Positions 41,058-50,282 of a stretch of DNA of 50,282 bases are shown piece after piece. The stretch lies in contig NW_026516416.1 in assembly GCF_025602895.1 (NCBI RefSeq), positions 1-50,282 of the forward strand, given 5' to 3'. A program made the translations under genes and the position numbers. Within the stretch, counting starts at the first letter, position 1. The number at the start of each line of letters is the position of its first letter. The notes under the pieces are model-generated. The model was not told the origin of the DNA. It made no database searches and saw only the letters and a program-made list of their open reading frames with translations. This stretch comes from Polychytrium aggregatum (lineage: Eukaryota; Chytridiomycota; Chytridiomycetes; Polychytriales).

Positions 41058-44000
41058 ATGTTCGGCCTCAAGAAGAAGATCCGAGCTCCTCGAGGTAACT
41101 GGCTCGGTCTCAATCGGCATGCTGGGCCACCGCTTCCACATCTGCTTTCCACCACAGACAGCTTTCCCTCCACCGCTGACAGCTTGCTCCTCGCTTCCGC
41201 ACCACCCTTCTCTCACGCCGCAGCCGCCGATGCGGCTCTCTCGCCAGGCATGTCACCCAAACCGTCCGTTGGCGTTCTGCCCGGCATGTCTCCCAAACTC
41301 GAGATGGACCTCCCCGAGCTTGACATCGACACCAACCTCGGCCTCGCCGACTCTTCTTACTCGAGCGATCTTCCCGAAACAGTCAGCAGTCCCATTGTCT
41401 CGCCAAAGCCCGTCCGAAGCCTGCGCTTCGACAATGTCATCCACCACATCCCAACGCCTTCGCACGAGACCGACACTCGCATACTCTCCGACAGCGACAG
41501 CGACGACCCGCATGATCATACCTTCTCTGCCGATGATGAGGAGGAGCGCACTGCTGCCGGTCCAGACACAAACAGCGATCGTATCGATCCACGCAACGAA
41601 CAGCGCAAGGGTAAAAGTGGCGCCGTTTCCTCGGACGACGGCGATGACGATGTGCCTCTGGGCATGCTTGGAGACGGAGCCCGGGCCCCCTCCGAGTTCA
41701 CCAGCATCAAGGCCGAGGTCCGCCTCGAGAAATATATGAAAAAGACCAAACGCACATCGCGGCTCATCAACCCAGACGACAATTTACCCTTGGCCCTGAC
41801 CCGGCTTCAGCTTCAGGAACAAATGCCCGCCGTCAGCTTGCCACCAGATTCAGCCTCACCCAAGCTGCAACCTAGCCAGCAACTGAAGCGAACTCCAACA
41901 GCCTCGGCCGCAAACCTCCCGAGTCCCAAGATGCCCGATTCCTCTCCACGACAGCCGCATGCGGCTCCATCGGCGAACCCTCATTCCGGTCACAACCGAT
42001 CGCTGCATGATCCAGCAGTAGACACCGTCCCCCACCGCCGCGCCACCGAGTATCCCAGCCCGTACGATAACCAGGCCAACGGCAAGAAAATCACCGCCCG
42101 CGTGTACATCCAGGATGCTTCCACCTTTACCATGATGGTCCTGACTCCACAGATGAACTCGGTGCAAGTAACGAGCGATCTTGTAGTGCGCTCTAACCTG
42201 GATCCGCTGCTCGGGTGGACTCTGTTCGAGATATGCAACGACTTTGGTGTGGGTATGTAGGCTTCGCCATGCGCTTGTCTTGATGCGGGAGATTGCAATG
42301 GATGTCGGTGCGGGTCCCAAGCTGCCGCTGTGAGTGACAATGTCCAGAAGGACAATGCCCATGGCGACCGCTTCTCGTGTGCAAGCGATGAAGCTCGGCC
42401 AGTGGTGATTCTTCGTAAGCCGACTGCATGTGTATCGCCTGAGCTCACATTCTTGCTCTTCCAGAACGACCGCTTCGAGATTGGGAGGTGAGCAGCCTCC
42501 GTTCACGCCACACGACCACATCTCGCTCTCGTGTATTGCGGCAACGCCTTTGTCCATCGGCGCCGTCTGCCATCGGGCGATGCGGTGCTACATATTGACC
42601 CTTCCAGCAGTACTTACCGTCATACTTACTCCTGGCCGGACTTGTCGGCTTTTTCGACTGGTTACAGATTGTTTCGGATGTCGTGTCATCATGGGACTCG
42701 TCCAACTCGGTGAACGCCATTGTCTTGAAGGTGTATGGCCTTCGAGATACCCTGCTGCCTGAGGTGCGCCTATTTTTGCGAGCCATGTGACGCTGTCGCC
42801 GTTTCATGGCACACGAATCGATATTTGGTGTGCAGAGGACCGCCTTTCGACTGACACTCCGCTCGGTTGCCTATGCAGTCCATCATTGGCCGCTATCCCA
42901 AAGTGCAAGGCTGGGTCCATCTGGAAATCAAGCCTGGAAAATGGCAGCGGCGCTTCCTATCGCTTAAGGATGGTGGCGTGAGCTACTTTAAGGACGGGGA
43001 GGTGAGACCAACACCCGCGCGGCCGAGAAGAAAGCTAACGCTGCCGAGACTCGCCCATATCTTGGTCGTGTCTTGATCATGTCCAAGACATGTGCTAAAA
43101 CATGCCTTCTCTGCCCGTTGGTCATAGTCCGGCTCCCAAGTATTCCTCTGCAGCTTGGGTGCCTTCGATGTGTACACGCTCTGCAAGAAGCGCAACCGCG
43201 CACCAACAAACTTTTGCTTTGCCCTCAAGTCCACGTCATCCATATCTTTCTTTGAAAACAAAGACGACTATATCAAGTTTGTCTGCGTCGACCGCGAAGA
43301 TCGGCTCTTCGACTGGGTCATGTCGCTTCGGATCGCGCAGGTATGCCCAACCTTCGGGTCTGGCGACCGCATTAGAGACCATGGATCGCTTGATGGTGTT
43401 TGCTGAACCGGACATGTACCCCAGCGACGGGGCTACAAGCAGGCCCGCGAATCGTCTTGCACCGGCTGGCTGGCTGGTGCGTGCCGCTCACTAGACTCCG
43501 TATTCGATCGCTTATACCCCCCCGTCTCGCGCTCCGTTCTTCATGTTCTGCACGCTGCTTCATATTCTCCAGAGTGAAAAGACATTCAGCGACAACCCGG
43601 AGCTATTCGACAATCTGTCAGGCATTCCCCCACAGGCATATGAGCGACGGCTGCGCAAGTTCCAGAAGGAAGACGTCCTGAAACCGAACCCAATCCTCTC
43701 TGGGACCCATTCTTCAGGCCATGTCGCCAACGCAGGCCTCCCCGATCATCGAATGTCCCGTCGCGATCGCGCTGAAGAGGTAGCGGGTGTATTTTGCATT
43801 TGTCGCGAGGCGGGCTCTGTCTAGCGGCTCTGCGTCAGTCACACGACCACCCGTTTACATATCATGTCGGTGAGTACGAAGAGCTGGCCTACGTGATGGC
43901 TAACAGATATCTTGCACCGTTTGTTCCAGACTTCGTCTCCTTACGGAAGAGGAGCCTTCGATCGTATGGTCAGTAGAGCTTTGGAACACTTGCCCTCAGC

Positions 44001-44643
44001 AGAACCCATCCGCTCTTGGCGCGTTGCAGCTACTCCCTGGTTGCATACTCGGGATACACCTCCGCATTCACTTATGATTTGACAGGATCTGTGTTGAGAC
44101 TCTAGTTTCGGCTGACGTGGTCACTGATGCGGGTCCATCTTTTGCTCACTTCAGAAGAGCCCTTCGCGATGGAAGGATAGCGCGCCGGCCGGTGGCGAAC
44201 GAGCAATAGGAAAACCGCTGTTGGCCTTTGACGAATCTGGATACCCGCACCAGGATACACCACACAGCTCTTCGAAACCTCGCCCCCAGGCGGATAGTGG
44301 GCTTTCAGAGTCCGAGGAGCGGGCCCATCGCCGGGCGCGAGGATCGCCCAAGATTCGACCAGGAGAGCAGTCGCGGGGCAGGGAAGGCGAGTACTCTGAT
44401 GCGCCTGGACGCCGTAATGGCGAGTCTGAAGCTGAACGGGCGGAGCGCAAGCGCCGAGAAAGAAGGCGGCGTGAGGAGCAGGGCTCCGAGCCCCCTCAGC
44501 AACGCTCGCGCTCAGTCACCCGCGAAGGGCGAGAAAGAAAGCCTGGAATCAAGCCTTTGATCGACATCTCGGACAGCAGTAACTGCCGCAGATGCGGCTG
44601 CAGCTTTACGCGAGATCAAAAGCGCATATGTTCGAACTGGTGA
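41058..44643 (+). CDS. RA-PH adaptor (MRL/Grb7-type tandem Ras-association and pleckstrin-homology domains) with C-terminal zinc ribbon
   Basis: Probable Ras-family effector acting at membranes. Exons: 41058-42252, 42465-42487, 42668-42763, 42879-43001, 43128-43340, 43573-43779, 44155-44641 or beyond. A long acidic, Ser/Pro-rich N-terminus precedes the RA domain (ITARVYIQDASTFTMMVL to VLKVYGLRDTLLPE). The PH domain follows: WVHLEIKPGKWQRRFLSLKD, ALKSTSSISFFENKDDYIKF, FDWVMSLRIAQ, in the arrangement seen in lamellipodin/RIAM and Grb7. The last exon is a highly charged Arg/Glu-rich helix ending SNCRRCGCSFTRDQKRICSN. The terminal codon reads TGG then TGA, but GTGAGT overlaps it: splicing there could make the next residue Cys and complete a C-x2-C...C-x2-C ribbon, so the true end may lie past 44643. 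Metazoan MRL proteins regulate actin; a similar role here is inference. Confidence 0.8.
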
Positions 44644-45392
44644 GTCGAGTGTGGACATTGTCTGATCCCAAGGCCGACGCATGTTTTACTCGCCCGCATT
44701 CGGTCGTAGCGACTGTGGCTGTCTGGCTCGATTGTCTGACTTTGTACTGCCCTCCCCCCCCCCTTCGCTAGTTTCCATGTTCACGGCGAAAGCTGAGGTC
44801 GAGAGGGCCTCTCCTCGTGTCCAACTTTCGCATCGTTTTCAGCCGCGGGCTCGGCGATCAGCGGTTGGCCCCTGGCATGGAATCGCTGTCCAGGCGCCGG
44901 TGTCGCCATGTGAGCTGTTGTGCCCATCACAGAGGCGGCCGACAATACTCAGGGGGGGGGGTCTGTGACTCTGGTTCCCGTCCAGCTCTGTTTCCACTTG
45001 TCTCACCGTACCCACCAAATGAAAGAACCTGCATTGTCTTTGAGGACATTGGTCATTTCTGGATCCTGAATACATGCATGTCCACCACGTGTCTACAAAC
45101 ACAACCGGATGCTACGAACTTTCACACACGGATGGCTTGTGGATCGGTTGATGCTGATCGATCTGGTTGAGCGGCTTTGATCGGTACCCAAACCAGCGAT
45201 ATCGCTCTTTACCCTGCATCATCCTCCCTCATCCCAGGTATGTCTTCTTGCTCTGACTTGCAGTGGCTGCATCTGCAGCGGCTCGCTGGTCCCTGTCGTG
45301 CCCACTCACTCCATGCATCTCCCTCACAGGGAAATGGTTTGACCCACTTGACCGGATGTGATGTGTCCCATTGTTATTTCAACACGCTGTAC
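44644..45392. other. Convergent intergenic region, RA-PH gene and MFS transporter
   Basis: No gene I can support. It may include a final exon of the RA-PH gene (an acceptor-like TTTTCAG ends near 44842). Homopolymer runs of C and G occur at 44758 and 44951. Confidence 0.4.
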
Positions 45393-47464
45393 TCAACCCA
45401 CAAAAGTCGCCCAGGCCATCCACATGTCGCAGTCTCCCGTTTCAATATGGGCGGCAATAAAATGTTCCAGCGGCAGCGGCATGCCCGCAGGGCGCCCCTC
45501 TCCGATAACATCTGGATCCTCCTCGTCCAGCGCTTCGCCAAACTGCCGACGCTGCGGTGCTGAGAAGAGCAGCATCACAACCGCCGCGAAGCGGAACAGA
45601 CTATCCACGAGAAAAATCAGGCTTGGAGAAGTGCCCACGGCGGCGGTATAGACGATGCCGAAGAGAACGATAGAGCAGATGTATGAGGCTTGCTCGATGA
45701 GGGTCACGAGAGAGAACAGTCGTCCTTGAATGTGGCTTGACAGGTTGCGGGAGAGTAGTGACTTTGTGATGGACAGCGCTAGGACCGAGACGCTGTCAAA
45801 GATGAGGACTGACGGAGCCGAATCTCAGTAACAGAGTCGGACTTGGGTCTTCCGGGCGCCTCGTGGGATATGCTCTGTGCTAGTCGATTGCTTACCACTG
45901 CAGAACACCCATTCATTGGTGGTTGCAAAGAGGATGACATGCGCCAGCGAGCTGATCAGGAGGGCAATCTTGACGATCAATAGTTCGGCAGATCGGATAC
46001 GACAAATGTGCTCGATTCCTCGCAGGACCAGAGGCAACACGAAGCTGACGCTGAAGGCTCGCAGCGAAGACCGGAAGAAGAGAAACTCGGCTATCTGGAG
46101 CGAACTCCACCCGAACCGGTAGTTGGTGTATATCAGCAGAGCGGTGGTTGTTCCAGAGACCGACATGGAGAAGAAAAGGATCGCCACGAGGATCAGGAGC
46201 ATGGAGGACTTGCCGTTCGTCGCAATCTCCTCCACTACGCTGGCCAGCGACTGGACAAACTCGCGAAGGCTATCCAGAAGCGATCCGGATTGCGAAGCAT
46301 GGCGGACATTGGATGTTGCGGTTGCTACGAGAACCTCGCTGGGAATAAGAACAGATGTCTCCGAGACCGAGCCGCCCGAGTGCGCAAGTCGCTGCCTCGG
46401 ATCCTTGAAGGACTCGGGAAGAACAAGCACTACATACACCAGCAGTATGATATGCATGATGCCGGACAGGTAAAAGACGTCCATGGTGCTGATCTGCAAT
46501 CAACAGGGAATTGAGAAACTGATATCTTGCGATCCCCCACAGAGCAGTCACTGCCAGCCCACCCGGCAAACACTTTGCAAACTTGCATACCTGGCCAAGA
46601 TATCCCCCTAGCAGTGGCGCAAACATGAACCCGACAATGGTGAAGGCCTCCAGGATTGCAAACTTCCGAGTCCTGGACTCCGGTGGCGACACATCGGCGA
46701 TGTATGCGTGGGCGGTCATGGTCAAGAGGCCATAGGTCCCGAGGAACCCGCCCAGCAGTCGGATCAGCACCAAGGGCCACAGGCTGAGGTTGTAGTGCCC
46801 GATGATAACCAGAGTAACTGTTCCCATGAGCGTGCCAACCATCGGCAGCATCATGACGGGTTTGCGGCCAATGCGATCTGAAAGTGCGCCAACAACTGGA
46901 ACGGCGAACAGCCCCGGGATTGCCATAGAGAGCGACAACATGGTTGTCCACCTTGCGACGATAGACTTGGATATTCGAAGCAAGGATGGGGGTGCGGGCA
47001 GTGCCGCGAGCCGAGGGTTGTCACCAGGTCATTACAAAGTCGACATGGAGTACTCAGTGGGTTACCCATAAGGCCGGCCGTCAAGCATGATGTCAACCAG
47101 CATGATCGCAGCCATCGGTCGGCCCTCTGGTGGTGAAGACCAGCGCCGACAATCCAAGCGCATCCAGCCCGTGCGAGACGGGGTTGGGACATACTCGGCG
47201 ATAGCATACCTGAACTTCCGGCGAGCTGCAGTCAGCATCGCCGTTGCTATCTCTGGTTGCGGAGCAGATGACTCTCAGGATGAAGAACTGGAGCGGGATC
47301 GTCAGCATGCCTGTGGCAAGGATGTGGACAACGACGGCAGGCACCAGGGTCTTCATTCGGGGCTTCTGCCACCATCTCTGCGGCTGGAGGGTGGAGGTGC
47401 TTGTGGATCGCGAAGCGAGAGGCTCAGCGAGGCCCCTTGATGGCGAGGCGGTCGTCTGAGGCAT
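45393..47464 (-). CDS. Major facilitator superfamily transporter
   Basis: Multi-pass membrane carrier. First exon 47464-47210 starts MPQTTASPSRGL and holds the first helix (LVPAVVVHILATGMLTIPLQ). The next, about 46995-46591, contains helices 2-5 and the MFS signature GALSDRIGRKPVMM between helices 2 and 3. Then 46492-45896 holds the central loop (DSLREFVQSLASVVEEI, cytosolic) and helices 6 to 9, and about 45830-45393 the last helices and a hydrophilic tail. The signature and the long central loop fit the SLC46/proton-coupled folate and tetracycline-resistance-like branch, but the substrate cannot be read from sequence. Borders of the second exon's 5' side are approximate. Confidence 0.85.
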
Positions 47465-47944
47465 TTGAAGAGTCGATGAGGTGAGAGACAAGTGCCACAA
47501 GCGAACCTGGGCAGCTTTTGAAGACCAACAGGCCCAGAATATCAGAACCGGACACTCGGAGACGGCGCGGTGCTGGCCGATAGCCAGCCAGCCAGCCGGA
47601 CTTTCAGCAATCCGCGATCCGGAGCATCCGGACAGACGAAAGGGGTCATGGCGGTGCCGTTCCCACGCTCGCGATATCGCAGTGGATGATACAAAACGGG
47701 GGCACCCGTTTCCATTTTGACAGTACAGTCTGCGATGACCTGGTCTCCCACAATAAACCTTCCAGATTGAATGGCAGCTGATGTCGAATAGAGCTCTGTA
47801 GATCAATCGGCTGCCACCGTAGAGCAGCAATCCAGAGCTGGTATGAGTGATGGATTGATGTGTATTCCCAATTACAAGATATACAAATAGCTGTCCAGTT
47901 TTCATTTTGGATGAGCCGTCGTCCGAAGACCGCCGGCTGTCGAA
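47465..47944. other. Upstream region of the MFS gene, no gene recognised
   Basis: Promoter side of the minus-strand MFS gene and 3' flank of the next minus-strand gene. An 80-codon plus-strand frame at 47481-47720 shows no recognisable similarity. Confidence 0.4.
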
Positions 47945-49019
47945 TCAAGTCGTTCGCAGCTTGAGCTTCCGAACGTTCTCTTTGACTCCCAATAGCCGAA
48001 CGTGGACCAGTATATTGATAAGCTTATTCAGAATCGCATCCATCCGAATCGACTCGTCCAAAGCAGCCAGCGGATTCTTCTCATCGATTCCACCCGTTGT
48101 AGCCGTGGGGGCTTTGTCGTTCAGTGACCGCTGGACGGCCTCCCTACCTCTCAACAGCATTGAGAGTGCCTCGCGATAGTTGTCCTGTTTAATCCAGAAT
48201 CTAGAGAGCTCGATACACTGGCGAACAAAGGCCCGAGTCCCAGAAGCAGCGCTTGTCTCGACCGTGCACCGAAGGTTCACTATAAACATACACGAGGCGC
48301 AACTCTGGTGAGGAGTAGTCCCTGCAGTGGTGATAGCAGGTCACAGCAGCTCTTCGAGTCTCGATCAAGAAGAATGGGCGTGCTTACCTAACCGATGCTC
48401 GAGCTCCGAAACAGGATCATCAGCGACTTCCCGACGCAGAGCGGCTGGCGTTGAGGACTTTGGTTCCGGCCGATCATCAGGATGGTGCATCTGAGGCATC
48501 CTTGGTGCTTGTGCAGGAGCAACGCGGCCCATGAGCCGGCTGGATTTGTTCCACACCGCAACGCTCTGCTCTGAGACAAAACCTGACTTTTGTGTTGTCC
48601 ATGGCGAACGGCGAACCAGGAACTTGGCTGGGACAACACAAACTGGATTAGCGACCGTCGGGAAACTCTCTCGAGATGGATAAGCTGAGGTGGCTGCTGC
48701 GGTCACCGCCGGTAATGGCTACTGCACATCGTCCAATTGGATCCAGAGGAGCAGGAGCAGGAGCAGCGTGCAACTTACGATCCATCCGGGTGCGAGAGGT
48801 AATCTTGGTTCGCTGGCTGTATCGGTGCTGCAGTTGGCTGACTACTTGTCTCCTTCTCGAGGCTGCTCGAAGGTTGTACTGATGCATCACCTGCGACTGA
48901 AATGGCGGATGGTCTTTGGCTGAGAGCACCATGCATCGACGGTCGTGGGCCTGCTTGAGCCTTTCAGCGTTCCCCAGGACCGAGCCGGAGGGAACAAAAT
49001 GCCGGTCGACGCTTGACAT
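47945..49019 (-). CDS. Uncharacterised protein, three exons
   Basis: The first exon (49019-48779) starts MSSVDRHFVPSGSVLGNAER and includes FQSQVMHQYNLRAASRRRQV, basic and probably helical, ending before GTAAGT. The second, about 48628-48389, runs FLVRRSPWTTQKSGFVSEQS to ADDPVSELEHRLG and is Pro/Arg-rich. The third, ending 47945, is helical: AFVRQCIELSRFWIKQDNYR, then LDESIRMDAILNKLINILVH, with a TPR-like flavour. I do not recognise the family. Given the probable zoosporic host, a ciliary or scaffolding protein is possible, but nothing in the sequence proves it. Confidence 0.6.
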
Positions 49020-49121
49020 TCAGCTAAAAAAAAAAGCAGAGGGGGTATCTATTTAATCTCCCTTTCGAGCGCGGTGGTCGCAACTGTGCATGTGTTTTGC
49101 TCTTGGCTCCTCCAGCCGGGT

Positions 49122-50282
49122 CTATCCTGCGACTCGCTGCTGCCCTGCTGCAGCTCTACGCCCTATAGCAAATACCTTTTGAAATTGGGTGACGCGGGGG
49201 ACTGACGCCGGTTTTTTTCTGCTGGTGAGCGTTGCCGGGTCATGGTAAGTGGCACAGTTGATGTTAGATGGCCTCCACGGAGGACGGCTGAGATGAGGTT
49301 GGGACTTGGTGCGCGGCGCCGCAGCAACCGTTTGGAGGTCGGTCCCGTCGGCGGCTTCATGGGAAGAAGCCACGGGAATACGAATCCGTCTTATTCTTTC
49401 CAAGGCCCCATTGGCCCTGCTTTCTGAGGACCGAGCTGCGGCTGGCTGGGTTGGACCTGTAGTAGCTGCAGCGTTGGTGATGGATGTGTTGATGGTCGGC
49501 TGCGCGGGGAGACGAGCCAAGATGTGAGCGTTGTGGTGCTGGGGAGTCGTCGGACTCACAGGAACGGGTGCTGGGTGATATCGAGGGGCTTGGCGAGGCG
49601 GCAAGTCCAGATATTCTGTGGTTCCTCCGAGTGAACAGCAGCGCATCAGAGTCCTCGGGTTGGTCGCTTGTTGGATTGCGATGCTGGGAAGTTTGATCTT
49701 GGACGGCATTTCCAAGCTCAGATTCGGAGTTGTGAAGGAGACGATTCGGACGGTGGAGGTGTCGCCGAACATTCGGATGCCGAGCCCAGGCTCGGTTGTG
49801 GATGACTATGTCGTCGCCCGAGCTTGAATCGGGTGAAAGTAGTGCGGACTCAGGTGGATGCGCGGGAAAGTTCATCGACCTGCGCTCATTGTCATCTGGA
49901 ACAGGAGGCGGCGGCTCTGTCTGAAGGCTGCTCGTGGACCATCCCCGAACCAGACTCCGCTTGACTGGAATCCTGGCCGGCATCGAGTCGCCCTGCAAGG
50001 TGCTGTGCCCTGAATGAGCCAGTGCCGTAGGATCAACTGGGGGGCTCATGGGCGACGCGCCTGGCGGATCTGCATGTGTCGGAAAGCATCACGCTCGGGC
50101 TCCAGCGGTGTGCCAACTGATTTTTGGGTGGCAGAGACGTCGGGGTCGGATTCGAGAAGTTGCACCGACGAACTCCTAACGATGACGGGGTCTTCAAAAT
50201 CGCCGTGGTCTTCAAAGTCGCCGTGTTCCTCGATGTCGCTGTGGTCCCAATGGTCACTGCGATACTCGCGATCTCTGCGGCC
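49122..50282 (-). CDS. Uncharacterised low-complexity protein, 5' end beyond the window
   Basis: Two long overlapping minus-strand frames run here, 50049-49357 and 49772-49122, and a third open stretch enters from the window edge with acidic DHSDIEEHGDFEDHGDFEDP. Composition is Ser/Pro/Arg-rich and disordered-looking, with no domain I recognise. A splice or a frameshift probably connects the edge piece to MSPPVDPTALAHSGHSTLQG and then to one of the frames further down. I cannot choose the correct exon chain. The coordinates give only the extent of apparent coding sequence. Confidence 0.35.

Noticed and set aside
1..50282. tRNA or rRNA genes
   Set aside because: No convincing T-loop/acceptor pairing or rRNA-like stretch was noticed by eye on either strand; a tRNAscan or covariance search was not possible here.

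Overview
The window looks like nuclear DNA of an early-diverging fungus, most likely a chytrid. Genes are multi-exon with short GT-AG introns (about 60-230 bp) and moderately GC-rich coding sequence. The gene set (RAD2/XPG, FCF1, PrimPol, ERO1, NAF1, a bacterial-type release factor 2, an RA-PH adaptor) fits a eukaryote that kept genes lost from yeasts. The lineage is inferred from gene content only.

Left end (1-12926): an AT-rich stretch is interrupted by an intact, young Ty3/gypsy chromovirus (1305-7033: two 466-bp LTRs, 5-bp target duplication ATTAC, gag, pol with terminal chromodomain). An older chromovirus full of frameshifts follows (7683-12926).

Middle (13964-26189): RAD2/XPG nuclease (minus), three decayed Fanzor 3' ends, FCF1 (minus), and two tandem PrimPol genes (plus). 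FCF1 and the first PrimPol are divergent and share a promoter region of about 240 bp.

Centre (26211-29760): the most notable item is an uninterrupted 870-aa Fanzor gene, the eukaryotic relative of TnpB (RNA-guided nuclease of OMEGA type). Its RuvC-like catalytic residues, zinc ribbon and two N-terminal zinc knuckles are intact. At least four relatives lie in the same window: 3' ends at 18641-19126, a fragment joined to a helix-turn-helix at 26240-26452, and an internally deleted copy at 36807-37213 that keeps both ends. The last ~200 bp, spanning the C-terminal codons and the element's right end, is the part most often kept, which points to a guide-RNA or end-recognition function.

Right half (29894-50282): a (GT)n tract, release factor 2 (plus), a small unknown gene, ERO1 (minus), the Fanzor deletion derivative, NAF1 (plus), an RA-PH adaptor (plus), an MFS transporter (minus), and two uncharacterised minus-strand genes, the last running off the window.

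The cellular genes form no single pathway: DNA repair and damage tolerance (RAD2, PrimPol x2), ribosome and snoRNP biogenesis (FCF1, NAF1), mitochondrial translation termination (RF2), ER oxidative folding (ERO1) and signalling (RA-PH). Exon joins were worked out by hand from splice signals, reading phase and family conservation; there is no transcript evidence.
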